DNA of 64,000 nucleotides from Rhyzopertha dominica (Eukaryota; Arthropoda; Insecta; Coleoptera; Bostrichidae). This document shows, one piece after another, positions 35,501-46,688 of this stretch. A program made the translations under genes and the position numbers. Every line of letters begins with the position of its first letter. Position 1 is the stretch's first letter. The notes beneath the pieces are model-generated. The model was not told the origin of the DNA. It saw only the letters and a list, made by a program, of their open reading frames with translations, and did not search any database. The stretch is from contig QCXZ01000064.1 of NCBI GenBank assembly GCA_025024175.1, positions 5,518,001 to 5,582,000 on the forward strand. Direction: 5' to 3'.

Positions 35501-38500
35501 TTTTGGGCTAAGGTAAGTTTGATTAAATATTAATATTCTTGTGCAACGAATATGTGGTTTCACTGTGTTAAATTATTTATTATTTATATTATATTACATA
35601 AACGAATTTGAAAAAGTGAAATGTCCCATTTTACAAACTTAGAAAAATTACAATTCGCTTCTTGTGCAAAAGAAATAAGTATGTCATAGACAAATAACAT
35701 TAATAAGCAAAACAGTTTAAGTAACAATCTCTTAATAAGTGAAAATTTCAGTTGAGGTATTAATAAATCTAGCTTATTTTCTATCTCAGCACACAATAAC
35801 ATAAAAAACATTTTTCATACCTCTTGTCTACTGCACAACTTGCCGAACACCACGTCATGTCTTCTTTCGTCAAACACGTCGTAACTCTCGGAACTAGTGT
35901 TGGCGTCCGATTCTGCCTGATTATCCACGGGCGACTCCTGCACTAACCCTGTCAAAGGATCCTCTCGATCTTTCTCCTGAACGACTGATGATTGCGACTG
36001 GCTCATCATCGATCTCGAGAATGTCCTCGCCTTGCTAGGAAATTCGACCGTCGAAAATCGAACGCCCTCCAAGTAGAAATTCTTTGATGTGAAGGAAGAA
36101 ACGATGTACGCTTTGTTCTGTTCTTGTGAAGTGGACTCTGGGGCCTGGCCAGTTGGAGGGTCGTTGCCTGCCTCGTCCAAATATTCCATTCTGTACGAAG
36201 TGGGGAAAAACATAAAACAGTCTATTTATAGCAAGTGCAACAGGATGTAAGAAGTTCCCATCATCCTTCTAAAGTAACAAATGTACAGAAAATTGGACAC
36301 TCAAAATCTTACATTTTGTAAGGAATTACATAGCAAAATTTAAATATCACATATGAAATCTCATAAAAAAATAATATTTGCAAAAAAAATTAAATACTGA
36401 GTCTGTATTGCTTTATGAATTTTTCTGAAATACTTTAACACTTTATTTAAATTAAATTTATTAGCATTCCTACTTTTGTATGTACCTCAACAATTAGAAA
36501 TGAAAAAATTCTCAGCCCATCTATTTTTGTCTTACAGTAACTTTCATATTACATAGGCAAATTTATAAAGAAATCTATATAGCCATGAAACAAGATAAGT
36601 GTTTTGAAATTTCACAGCACTCGAAAGTATTTTTTTAATAAGCATCCATTATATTAATACAAAAGGTAATCAGTAAGTGTCAACTGTTTGTGAACTCCCA
36701 TTTTATAGAAGATTAATTTAAATCTCAAATTAGAAGTGTATACTCCTGCATTATAATGGGGTTTAGAAAGAGCAGGTAAGAAAAGCCTTTACCTGCTATC
36801 TGGAAGTACTAAAGCCTAATATACTCATTTTGAATAAGTTGATAAGTTCTGATTTTATCTTATTAATAATCTCACTTCAACCTATCACAGATAATCCAAA
36901 GAGATCAGGTAAAAGATTTGGCTAATCCAAAAAGCATTATTGGAATACAACTCAATTGTATGGTCACCTTATAATATGTATTACATTGACAAAATTGCAA
37001 GAGTGTAAATATGGTTTGTAAGATTTCTGTATTATAAATTACATTGTGACCACCTGGTCCAGTGGACATACCCTGCAGTACTTCAAGTCAAGCACCGCCC
37101 AGTGATGAAGTAATGCGATCACCAAGGCCGACGCGAAATAGACGTCCGCCAACATATTTGGGGGATTATGTCAAAAGTTTGGGGGTGGAAATAAAGGATA
37201 TCTCATTTGAATATCAAATATGTTATGGCAGTCAATTCGTAATTCTGCTGTTCTGTCAAATAGTTAAGCACAAGTTGGTGCAATCTATTATTGTATTTAT
37301 TGATTAATAAAATGTTGAAGATTGTGTTCAATATATAACACTACCATTTTGATATTTCTCATTTTTTCACTACTAAATGAATTTGCAACTTTCAATATTC
37401 AGAAACAGTGTGAAAGTTTAATAATGCTATTTTTCCTATTTAAAATTATAAATAATTTGTGTGATTGTACTGATGTGCTGAGTGCAAATCTTCTTGTGGT
37501 TCCGGCTCATTATAGTTATTCAACAACAAAGAACGAACCTGACAGTGAACTTTCCACTAAGAAGAATGTGTTTTTGTAAACAAACTTAATTTTAGGACAT
37601 CTTTTATGTTTCCTTTGTGAATTTCAAGAATTCTGTTAAAACGTATTTACATTTAAATAAATTTAGTTAAGTAAATATTTTGGTATCTAGATTTAATTTG
37701 TTTTTGGTATTTTGTGAAATTGTATTATACGTGTTCGCTATATAATCTTGATTTTTTTAAACTGTATTCTGTAATTGGGCAAAAATGCCTCTTGATTACA
37801 TAAAATATTTATTGTTGCAGCTGTTGATCACTTTACAATACAACTTAAAACATAAACGAACGAAGTCATAAACTGATGTTATGTTCTCGGTTATGTTACA
37901 TAAACATCTATGTATAAACATTAGATATTTCTGATTTTTATATACATACCATGATTTTAATTAACATACAAATATATGATTATTTTAAACACTTACTTGT
38001 CGATATTGATTTGTATGCCAACTCCGGTGCTGCTGTCTTGTGGCACATGTTCGATCTGTATAACAGTGTCTAAAAATTTAACTTTTACTCTACTCAGTAC
38101 CGAGTCAATTATTTGCGCAAACTTCTCGATGGCTTCCAAAGGCTGCGCCGTGTCTTCTGGGTCCACAGCGTCCTGTTTCATGCACTCCTGAGCCAGTTGC
38201 ATTGAATTCGTCATGGAACTCCACATCGACTCGAACATGGAGGTTGCTTATAGATGACACACAATAAAATTGACGTTAAATGATTCTCATAGCATCTCTT
38301 ACCACATTGTTTTCGTTGTTTTGGCTGAAATGTCAATTTCAAGCCTGTGACTTCGATAAAACTAGAGTCCTTGAGTATGGAAGTGTAAGGAATTGATATG
38401 AATAGTTTTTCAATGTAGCCATCCACAAACTCAAGAGGCCAGTTCTGTTTTTCGCCCACTTCGTTGAGTGCCTGCAAGAAAAACAAAACAAAAAAGCGTG

Positions 38501-38850
38501 CACGCAGTTTTTCCACGCAAACGTCACATCAGATAGCATTTATCAGACTTTTATTTTAGAGCAAACCACACTATTGACTAGCATAGAAAAAATTTTGCTT
38601 TTTAAAGTTCGTACCCCGAAAACTACGCAATTCTGCGGGCACGTGTGCTGTCAATGTCAATTAATTCAATAAATAGATTCTTTACCTGAACGTCAAGGCT
38701 GACTTTTTCTATGGTTCCTGTACCATTGTATAAATCGACTGATAGTTGGTCTAGAGCTAGTTTTTCCTCGAAGAACTGGCCCAAATATCGCTGAATCAAA
38801 TACCTGCACACGCGTTCCGGTTTCAACGGAAATTTCAGGTACCACGGCAT
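20576..38850 (-). CDS. Atg2: Autophagy-related protein 2 (lipid transfer protein)
   Basis: A complete 25-exon gene. Coding exons: 38686-38850, 38303-38471, 37997-38246, 35821-36190, 34850-35007, 34636-34790, 33545-33709, 33209-33479, 32373-32651, 32102-32308, 30386-30840, 29981-30274, 29598-29927, 29291-29481, 27672-27859, 27361-27604, 27006-27306, 26630-26826, 26172-26564, 25942-26109, 24996-25158, 24438-24935, 22945-23099, 22611-22754, 20576-20809. All phases agree and sum to 6,144 nt (2,047 aa), within the animal ATG2 range. The N-terminus MPWYLKFPLKPERVCRYLIQ, with CRYLIQRYLG and DLYNGTG, is the chorein region that takes lipid at the ER. RFPIPD..P and PWWKKNVR are in exon 11, and WHMYGG and RNHEVLMELQL in exon 19. 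The C-terminal ATG2 domain has DVPIKLDYH, HGILGIDRL, WLPIEQYQKDGRIVRG and STAMAALELT. ATG2 bridges ER and phagophore and moves lipids with WIPI/Atg18 and ATG9. Ns fall in exons 15, 18 and 19. The upstream GTG of the first frame is not the start; ATG 38850 begins the conserved MPW. Confidence 0.96.
21555..22005 (+). mobile_element. Penelope-like element relic (GIY-YIG region)
   Basis: In Atg2 intron 24, on the strand opposite to the gene. Near 21590-21700 the plus strand reads IGNISDRIAKYL.HKKIHPRQ, then SGVYKIEC at 21699, then TGCSFKHRLIEHKNSI, FSKHCIEFNHTYNENNF and KKGIHLELLEQLHIIKALNDP. This order (SGVYKI.C, SFK.R..EH, F..H....H, LEQ.EI) fits the GIY-YIG endonuclease of Penelope-like retroelements. 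The YIG half is lost and there are stops, so it is inactive. Confidence 0.65.
23150..24420. repeat. Diverged ~150-180 bp tandem repeat in Atg2 intron 22
   Basis: About eight degenerate units. Each contains a (C)AGTGA.TTTTATGATTTTTG.TTG word, near 23251, 23430, 23565, 23728, 23878, 23998, 24148 and 24312. In order, each also has a TTTTGCATCTGA.A word, an AAATTCTGCAT word and an AACACATGAAT word. Spacing varies from about 120 to 180 bp because of deletions. The array fills nearly the whole intron (23100-24437). No coding potential. Confidence 0.75.
25285..25845. repeat. Two inward-lying LINE-like 3' tails in Atg2 intron 20
   Basis: A (TAA)n run at 25301-25321, read on the minus strand, is an (ATT)n tail following a non-coding stretch. 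On the other side TTAATAAAATTTATTATTATTATT at about 25811-25840 is a plus-strand AATAAA plus (ATT)n tail. Together they look like the 3' ends of two LINE copies in opposite orientation. No RT motif is readable between them, so this is tentative. Confidence 0.4.
32750..33115. repeat. Tandem duplication of ~175 bp in Atg2 intron 8
   Basis: Two imperfect units, about 32755-32930 and 32932-33110. Shared words include ACT.TTAGTAAG.ACA, AATAACTC.TAAA, TTG(G)TTGTTTATTT, GGCCATTA.GG.AAAAAA and ACCTACTTTC.GAGTTA.TG. The two short minus-strand frames here are by-products of the repeat and not exons, since exons 8 and 9 join in phase without them. Confidence 0.7.
34047..34275 (+). mobile_element. Penelope-like element RT C-terminal relic
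   Basis: In Atg2 intron 6, antisense to the gene. The frame reads DWYQKPKASGKYIYFLSDHS, then after a one-base shift KLNFIKDEKRIQIIS, FYKQRFKKKLKNLLEQNKYP and a stop at about 34274. This matches the region after the palm of Penelope-like RTs (W..KP..SGR.LN..S.HP, then LL..N.YP). The following 230 bases are A-rich and end with a hammerhead-like core at 34512-34540 and an oligo(A) run at 34551-34562. Confidence 0.65.
34512..34540 (+). ncRNA. Hammerhead-like core at a Penelope-like 3' end
   Basis: CTGACGA, one unpaired A, a perfect GATCT/AGATC stem with a 7-nt loop, then GAAA. This is the order CUGANGA - stem II - GAAA of the hammerhead catalytic core, and Penelope-like elements are known to carry hammerhead motifs. 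The extra A beside stem II and the absence of a clear stem III and cleavage site argue against activity. The match could be chance or a decayed copy. Confidence 0.3.
35104..35576. mobile_element. Non-autonomous inverted-repeat element in Atg2 intron 4
   Basis: The left arm starts TACAGGGTAGTCCATAAGTA at 35103 and runs through AACCACATATTCTTTGCGCA and CCTATCTTAGCCCAAAAGTG to about 35212. The right arm (35500-35575) is its reverse complement: CTTTTGGGCTAAGGTAAGTT then GTGCAACGAATATGTGGTTT. Arms of about 85 bp are roughly 75-80% alike. The middle (35213-35500) has no open frame. It is the most complete copy of the TACAGGGTR family in the window. The outermost right end is degraded, so superfamily and target duplication are unknown. 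Confidence 0.7.
37045..37310 (+). mobile_element. Possible LTR-retrotransposon protein tail
   Basis: A plus-strand frame in Atg2 intron 3 reads STSSQAPPSDEV then PRPTRNRRPPTYLGDYV, a pattern common after the integrase domain of insect LTR retrotransposons (R.TR.RRPP..L.DYV). The frame then runs into unrelated residues and stops at 37305, followed by AATAAAATG. No protease, integrase or RT motif is visible nearby, so assignment is weak. Confidence 0.35.
37425..37580 (+). mobile_element. Jockey-like LINE C-terminal fragment
   Basis: The frame reads FFLFKIINNLCDCTDVLSANLLVVPAH....TTK. It parallels LFKIVNNLLDSAEILGSLNFVVPR in the LINE at 1046-1234 and the tail at 515-880. It ends at a stop at 37579. 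It is a short fragment in Atg2 intron 3 lying antisense to the gene. Confidence 0.5.
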
Positions 38851-40932
38851 CTTCACGGGTGGAAATTCATCTGCAGCAGTGCCTCAGAAACCTTTGTTTT
38901 GATTGCGCTATCATCTGTGATTTAACTTGAAGTACGCCGTTGCAGAAATGAGCTCTGACGATTTACGCTGTTCTCCGCATGGATTTCCGCACATGCGCAG
39001 TTGTTAGTCAGCTGGTCGGCAGCAGTAGTTCAAATGCACACGTAGTTCCAATTACTAAAAGCAACATAATTATAACTTTTTACAGTAATTAATGTGTTTT
39101 CAGATTCAAATTTTGACATGATGTTATCATTTATTAACATAGTATATTCATGTAGAAACAAAGTTGGTAGTTCGAAAAGCAGGGTGTGTTGCAAATAGTT
39201 GCAAGAAATAGCCATACCACCTTGCGTAGGGGCAACAATATGTGAGCACCGTGCGGCGTTGCCAGACTTATAAATTTTTCTACTAATTTTTTTACGCCTT
39301 GCAAATGATTTTCAAAGCTTTTTAATTTCTAGTAATATTTGAAAGGTTTAAAGCGTGATACAAAATAGAATTGGGCTACTATGACAAGCTTTATGATAAT
39401 ACCCAAAATTATTTTCAATATTTCTACAGGGTGTCTTAAAAATATATATCCCTATGTTTTGAAATAGAACATGAAACGTCTGCGTTGTGAGTTCTGTACT
39501 TAACTTTTGATTTTTGTGGGGGTCTAATGAAGCGTTGCAAAGTTATGATTTATTTTTTAAAATGCGGATGTCCAAGATATTTGTTTAAACTACAGATAAC
39601 TCCACTTAAAAGGATGACGATATTTGCCATTTGTCATCCTTCAAAGTGGACCCCTTTTTAAAACAGGACGATAGAGGCTTTAAATGTTAACAAGTAGATG
39701 GCAGGAATCTTAAAAGTGTATTTTTTTTACATTTTTTGCGATTTTTTTATCCCCTTATTCAGAATGAAACACATAATAGTGATCATGCAGTAGCAGGACG
39801 TGACATAGCAATTTGAATATTTAGGCTTTCTATAATATGGTCCGACTATTTAAAACACGGATAAGGTTGGGGCTCAGTTTTTTCAATTAAGTGCTGTTTC
39901 ACAAGTTTCATTGGGCCGGTTTCTTTTCTCTATTTTAAGCTAAAATCAACCCTGTTTTTAAAATGTAAACCAATCACATACCTCAATTTAAGGCGTTTTA
40001 ATGGTTACTGGGTTTTAGCTAACATCAACTTAGAGAAGAGAAACTGACGCATTTTCTTTTGAGCGTTTTTGAGCCTATCATAGTTTGAGTTTTGCTAAAT
40101 TCATTATTTAATATTCGATTTGGCGAAATTTAAGGTCGCTTAGAGCAAACAAACAAATAAATGTACGGTAGTACATAGCTTCTTATCTTAATTGTTATAT
40201 TACAATAAGTATTCTTATTATATGGTAATTTTGCGCTTATGGCGATAAACTGAATATTTGTAGTTTTATAACTTTGAAATGAAAATAAAAAATAACCAGT
40301 AAATAGAAAATTGTGTCACATTATTGTGCTTCTTATTAAAAAACCTGTCGAAAATTAGTTAAAGCTTGAATTCGCAGGCAAAAACAGGGACGCTTCCGAA
40401 TAGTTTGTCCAGCCTTCGGCATTACATATTATTTATATCGATATAATATACTTTTACCGGGTAATACATAAGTAATGGTTATTCAAAGATTATTTATTCT
40501 TCAAATTCNAATCATGTGATTTAAACGAGCTTAGGTTAGTAGAAAATTATTACTAATAGAGAAATTAATTTTGATTCCTAATAATTGTATCTGCATAGGT
40601 AGTTGCACCCAGCAGACAAAAATTATGATACAAAACGTAAAGGTAACGTGCAATCATAATTATCTTATAAGGTGAGGATATAATGCAGTTTTTGACGCAC
40701 GTAAAAGTGAAAATTTGACGATCCATTCAAAATGTGAATAATCAGGAAAAACGCCATTGAGATTTGGCAACGCTGCAATGAAGCACGCAACGTTCGTTTC
40801 TACTTGACATGTCGATGACGTACATAACCTCTTTCTTGGTGTTGCTGTTATCATAGACGTTTTTCAAGAATTTAATTTGGTTAAAGTCTTTTTGGAATCT
40901 AAAATCATCGGTGTACTAAAAATCTACCTAAA
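38851..40932. promoter_or_regulatory. Divergent intergenic region between Atg2 and TrpRS
   Basis: About 2.1 kb separate the two start codons, transcribed away from each other. Both promoters should lie here, but no TATA box or initiator can be defended by eye. It also contains repeat debris: ACAGGGTGTCTTAAAAATAT at 39427, TACCGGGTAATACATAAGTA at 40457 (TACAGGGTR family) and a block at 40000-40048 also present at 46689-46746. Short frames on either strand are not supported. Confidence 0.5.
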
Positions 40933-43117
40933 ATGGCGAAGGAAGTGACAAATAATAGTGAACACATCGATTTTGAGCTCACTTTAGAAGATGATGTAGT
41001 CGACCCATGGAATGTTGTCAGCAAGTCTGAAACAGGGATTGACTACGACAAATTAATAAGTTAGTGTGTTATTAAATTTAGAAAAGGCGTAGTTTTCTTA
41101 CTTTTATCGTTTCAGAACGCTTCGGAAGCTCGAAAATCGATCAGGAGCTCATAGATCGCTTCGAGAGGATTACGGGCAAGCCAGTGCACCACCTTCTGCG
41201 CAGGGGCATATTTTTCTCCCACCGAGACATGCATTCCATACTGAATCAGTACGAAGCGGGAAAACCGTTTTACCTTTACACGGGACGTGGACCTTCTTCC
41301 TCTTCGATGCACGTGGGACATTTGATTCCGTTCATTTTTTGCAAATGGTTGCAAGACGTTTTCGACGTTCCTTTGGTGATTCAACTGACAGATGACGAGA
41401 AGACTTTGTGGAAAGATATAAAACTGGAGGAGGCTCATAAGATGGCGTATGAGAATGCCAAAGATATAATTGCGATAGGGTTTGATTGTGACAAGACTTT
41501 TATATTTTCGGATTTTGATTATATTGGGTGAGTGTTGAGCTGTGTATAAAAACATGAGTTTGTATAAAGTGGGTGAAATATGACACCTAAAGGTAAACTC
41601 GTTTACCTAATGTAATGGAGAAAGACGAAAAATGATGTCGCTATCTGAGGATGAAAATCATAGCCCTTTATTTATCGCAGTATCAGAGATGCAGGGTTAT
41701 TTTTGAAAATCTGAATAGAGCTTCAAATTGGCATTTCAAAAATATAGCACACTACCCTTTATTTAAGTTTACTTTGAAATACAAAACTTATTATGTTTTT
41801 AACAGAGAGGTTTAAAGTGCACATATTGAATAAGTGGTCTTTAGATGGTGCAGACACTGCCATGTTATTCATACTGACAGTAGCAAATCCAAATAAATTA
41901 ATATACTTACATCATTAATTGCACCACATTATATTTGCAATCAAAGCCTAAAGACATGTGTTGAATTAAGGCCATCAAAGGGTTTTTCATGTCGATTGAG
42001 TGTGGACTGTACTTTAGGTTGAACTAGCATTCGATTGTCTGTAATTCTAATCAGACCTTTTGTGCTGCTGTCTTTTATTACTCCTATTTTTTCCACAATA
42101 TATAATAATGGTAATGCGTAGGTTCTTGTGTTTATTTTTGAATTTTCAACCACTTCTGACACCATGTAATGTAGCATCATATTTGTAATACATACAAACG
42201 TTAATACTGAAGTAAATAATATTTATCAGACAATAAACTTTGTATATACAGTAATTAATGGTTGACATAAGCCAGTCTTGTCATCTAGCTATCAACTAAC
42301 TGCTTATGTTGGCTATATGGTTACAGTTATCCATATTTATAATTCTCACAAAGAGCAAAGTGTTTTCACCATTGAGTTTATCATTAAAATAACTTTTATC
42401 TTCTAATTATTATTCATTTACCTTCATTGCAGGCAGTGCCCGGAATTCTACCGTAACATGATACGCATCCAAAAATGTGTCACATTCAATCAAGTAAAAG
42501 GAATCTTCGGATTCGGCGATAGCGATGTGATTGGAAAAATAGCATTCCCTGCAGTCCAAGCCACCCCGGCTCTGTCGACATCTTTCCCCACCATATTCGG
42601 CACGAAAAAACTACCCTGCTTAATTCCTTGCGCCATTGATCAGGACCCGTATTTTCGAATGACTAGAGATGTTGCTCCGAGAATCGGTTTCCAGAAACCG
42701 GCATTATTACATTCCTCATTCTTTCCAGCGCTGCAAGGAGCGAAGACAAAAATGTCCGCCTCGGATCCTAACTCGACCATTTTTCTCACTGACACCCCGA
42801 AGCAGCTCAAAAATAAGGTGAATAAACATGCGTTCTCGGGGGGACAGGCGACAGTGGAAGAACATCGCCAGTTAGGAGGGAACTGTGATGTCGATATTTC
42901 TTATCAGTATTTGAGGTTTTTCATGGAGGATGATGAGAGACTCGAGCAGATTCGAAAAGATTATACCAGTGGGGAGTTACTTACGGGCGAACTGAAGAAG
43001 ATTCTGATCGAGACGCTGACTCCCATTATTAGTGAGCATCAGGAGAGGAGAAAGAATGTTACCGATGAGGTTCTTCGACAATTTATGACGCCTAGGAAAT
43101 TGAACTTTAATTTTTAA
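40933..43117 (+). CDS. WARS1: Tryptophanyl-tRNA synthetase, cytoplasmic
   Basis: Three exons, 40933-41059, 41116-41527 and 42433-43117, join in phase to 407 codons plus stop. This class I synthetase charges tRNA-Trp. The ATG at 40933 begins [31 protein letters not shown] crosses the first splice junction as in other animal Trp[15 protein letters not shown] carries the HIGH signature as HVGH (about 108-111). [30 protein letters not shown] and KMSAS (KMSKS equivalent, about 286-290) follow. The C-terminus is [19 protein letters not shown]. Unlike the vertebrate enzyme it has no N-terminal WHEP domain in these exons. The 905-bp intron 2 has no supported feature; a 79-codon antisense frame there is not recognised. 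Confidence 0.97.
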
Positions 43118-43253
43118 TGCTGTTGGAAAATAGAGATAGATTTTTAACTAGTATTTGTATATTTCAAAATAAGTTTTAATATTTATTTATTTATTGAAAT
43201 TATGAAGTATTAAGTGAAGGTTTTTAAGCACTTTGTCAGCTGAAGTTTAAAAG

Positions 43254-43259
43254 AATAAA
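43254..43259 (+). promoter_or_regulatory. TrpRS polyadenylation signal
   Basis: AATAAA about 137 bases after the TrpRS stop codon on the same strand. Confidence 0.6.
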
Positions 43260-43339
43260 CATTGTTTTGGACTATTTGAAATTTATTATCTTACAAAATA
43301 TTTAATTTTGTTCATTTGTTTTGAAATAAACGAAAGCTT

Positions 43340-44580
43340 GTAACATACACTGGGTTTTACTGTTTTTCAGCTCAATATAGTTACATTATATCTAAAAGAT
43401 TAATCACACTCAATTTGTATAAAACAAATATTGAAAAAGATGTTGATTTATCACAGTCAATAGTTTATCAATGCCAGTCAAAAAATACTCTATATACAAA
43501 GTAAGTATGACAATTAACCTTGTCTCACATGTGCTTGAGAATTTTTTTTAATGAAAATATGCAAAAATAGCTTAAGCTTACAGGAACGCTTTTAGGAACT
43601 TGGTGGATCATTTTGGTGCCATATAAAAATAACTGTAAAATATTCAGCTCAGCTTCAGTTTCCCAAGTTTTTCAAAAGAACTTTTTTTTCGATTTTATTA
43701 TTTTTTTAATAGTAAAATTGAAAATTAGTGAATTGCAAATTTTGCTTAATTCTTACGAGTAAAAGGCATGGAAAGATATTTTGTTATGATTTTCAGATGA
43801 ATAGCCAATTTTCAGCAAAAAAATAAAACTAATATCATTCTTTGAATGCCTTTTTGAAAAGTGTCATTCGTCTATTTTTATCAGAAAATGTCCTTTGGTC
43901 TCCTCTATACTTCGGAATTTTTTTGGAGTGGTGGAACAATATGAAAAAAATTAAACAGTATTTCTTGTAATCTTATATTTCTATTATAGTAAAAATGTAT
44001 AAAAAATAATTTTTTATTGAAAATTAAAAACTATATTACTTAAAAAATTATATAATTACTAATGATCTTTATGCAATCACTTTGCAGTAAAATAATAAAT
44101 AAATTGTTTTTAAATAATGTAATTCTTAATTTTCGGTAAAAAAGTATTTTTTTATACATTCCACACTTCAAAAAATCAAATTCCTGAGTACACCAAGTCT
44201 CAATAAAAAAGCCTTGGGGGCAGATTTCCTATATAATATACGGCTATACCAGTTGTTTAAAAGTTCAGTGACTTCACTAACTAATAAGAGCAATGTGGGC
44301 ATATATGTTGAAAAATTAACTATTTGACTGGTAATGCAAAAATACCGCAATTTTTTTAAATCTCTGATAAGCCAATTTCTTGTCAAAACCATCTCTAGGT
44401 AGCATATTTCAAGCGTAAGATTCCAATTGTCAACTAATAAAATTTGAATCAAAAAGAAACTACAATTAGATCCAGCTTATAAGATATGGTGATATATGTA
44501 AAATTTTCTTAGAAATGCCAAATTAATTGCAAAGATTTCAAAACATGAAAAATTTCCATTCTTCGCCTGTAACAATCATG
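43340..44580. other. No recognisable feature
   Basis: Very AT-rich spacer downstream of TrpRS. A 94-codon minus-strand frame at 44168-44452 has no motif and unsupported composition. Confidence 0.45.
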
Positions 44581-44589
44581 GTATTTTGG

Positions 44590-45187
44590 TAAGGTGACCA
44601 ACTTCCCAAACCAGAAAATCCGGACGCCTTCAAGGTGTTATTTGTATATAATATAACATAAACAGGGATGACATTAGATTAAGCCGGCTACGCTACTGGG
44701 TGCTGACAACAAAGAACTAAATACCTAGAAGTTTAATGTAATAAAATTTTGTGATAAATGATTCTCGGGCAGGTAGGGCTAGACGCATGTGTAGTAAGGA
44801 TCATAATATGGAAACGTCACAACAAACAACAAGGCCTGCCGCACATCTCGCCATACCGCACAGACTCGCTGGCTTACCAGCGAGCAATATGGCTACTTAC
44901 GGGTCGTTACAATAATTAACAATTAGCCGTCTACATAATAGATATGATGTCCATGTCTTACATTAATGTAACAGATGAAACTATGAAGTTAGCTACGCCT
45001 GACTGCGTGAAAAGACCGCTGGCAACAATAAACAAGCAAAATACCATGTGCCCATTTTTAGCCAAAACTATAAAAAAAACGGACAAAACCAAACAAAATA
45101 TAAAAAATCCGGATACCATATTAAATACGGACCCATAAACAAAAATACAAACCTGTCCAGGCTAAATCCGGACGGTTGGTCACCTTA
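44590..45187. mobile_element. hAT-like non-autonomous DNA transposon with TSD
   Basis: The ends are TAAGGTGACCAAC and its exact reverse complement GTTGGTCACCTTA. Just inside lie a second inverted word (left AATCCGGACG, right CGTCCGGATT on the opposite strand). The element is flanked by a perfect 8-bp direct repeat TATTTTGG at 44582-44589 and 45188-45195. An 8-bp target duplication is the hallmark of hAT elements. The 598-bp interior has no transposase. Related ends (TAGGGTGACCAGACGTCC) begin the hAT-like relic at 50943. Confidence 0.85.
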
Positions 45188-45457
45188 TATTTTGGGTATG
45201 CAGAGGAGGAACAAACATAATCTCTAAGGCTATCTGGTCTTTGCCTAATGAATTATATTTGATGATTCTTACATACAGCATAAATAAATAATGATCATTT
45301 GAACTTAAATTTTACAGGCATTCAAGCAGCTTGAAAATTATGAACAAACAAATAGAAAATAACACTCAACACACTTTTATCCCCGAATACTGAATTCCTA
45401 ACTTAATTTCAAATGAATTATAACAATAAAATTCAAATGAGAAATAAATATTCCATG

Positions 45458-46237
45458 TTATTCAATCATTGTAGATGACATTAACATATAATCGGAACCA
45501 GTTTTGTTGCTATCTTGAGAACGCAGGGTATTCCTCTGATTCCCTATATCAACACCAGGAACCAAAGTTTGTACTAATGATTCAACATTACTTTGATGCT
45601 GTTCATATTCACGAAGATTGTCCCCTATTTGTCTGAGAAAAGTCGAGTCCATTTTAGAAAGCCGTCTATTTGCCTGCAAAATATTTTTATTAAGCAAAAT
45701 TATCGTTAGAATGCAAAAAACAGTTTAAACGTTGAAGCAGTTGAGAAGTTATAAACTTAATAATTTATGTAAACTCTGCATGAGTGTTTTTAATTAGCTG
45801 AAATAACGTTAAAGGTAAATGTTAGACGTCAAAAACTTACATTGAATTCAGGTGGATCGCCTTCTTGGTTAAAAACTTGGCTGCTAGCTAACTTGAGTGA
45901 ATTCTCATGTATCGATTTCAAATGTGGTATGCAGTCACTTGGAACACCAATACATTCTTCGTTGGTAATTTTACTTTCGATTACTTCTATATTGTTATTA
46001 AAAACTGAAAGGGCATCCGTTGTGTCTCTGATACTTTTTACCACCTGCCCTGCAGCAAAAATTTCAATAATTTATTGGCAAGTGATACTGTAACGGGTAA
46101 AACCTACCACGAATGTTCTGTATCTTCCTTAACCTCTCTCGTGCAGTGGCGAGTTCTCTTTCAGCTTCCAATTTTAACACTTTTTCACGCAGGGCTTCCA
46201 CTTGTTTTTGGACCTCGTAGTAATCTTCATCGGACAT
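45458..46237 (-). CDS. Small coiled-coil protein, function unknown
   Basis: Three exons, 46108-46237, 45841-46049 and 45458-45673, join in phase to 184 codons plus stop with good GT/AG sites. I do not recognise the family. The start MSDEDYYEVQKQVEALREKV was chosen as the first ATG after a break in Lys/Glu-rich pattern; an in-frame upstream extension to 46282 is basic and unlike the rest. Residues about 8-45 (EVQKQVEALREKVLKLEAERELATARERL) form a strong heptad-repeat coiled coil. A second helical, acidic middle (VVKSIRDTTDALSVFNNNIE) and a third helix (RQIGDNLREYEQHQ) follow. The tail is Ser/Thr/Asn-rich. Charged, all-helical, under 200 aa: it could be a subunit of a cytoskeletal, kinetochore or trafficking complex, but nothing proves which. 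Confidence 0.8.
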
Positions 46238-46688
46238 ATTAATTGAAATTAAAGAAATGGACCGGTAGCGGCAAGGTGGCAACAGCCCGTAAATACAAAT
46301 CTTAAATTAATAATTCAAACTGATCCAGGGCTGCCACATTTCACGGCACGGATTCGGTAGATGTCACGAAACGTTCTGGGATGGGGGGTAATTTATAATT
46401 ACCTATAATAACAATGCTTCTCGTAATATAACATTTAAGGCACTTATGTATTACTATAGATTTAGGTTGACTGCTGTAAACTACCTACTTATATGTTTAC
46501 TTGTGGAAAGTAGGTACTACCGTTTATACTTTATCTGCTTTTTTAACCGCATAAATAACATTGCAACAAAAATAATGAATTATTCAGCTAACCTTTCTTT
46601 AAAACGTGATTCAAGAATCATCCTAAGGCACTTTTGTTGTATGAAAGATGCAAATGTTAGGCGGGTCAACTCTGTGATTTAAGTTGTC

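Noticed and set aside
38623..38856. Start of Atg2 at the upstream GTG giving MKMPW
   Set aside because: GTG is not a normal eukaryotic start and the family begins at MPW; ATG at 38850 was used.
41941..42180. 79-codon antisense frame in TrpRS intron 2
   Set aside because: No motif, no splice partner, not recognised as any transposon protein.
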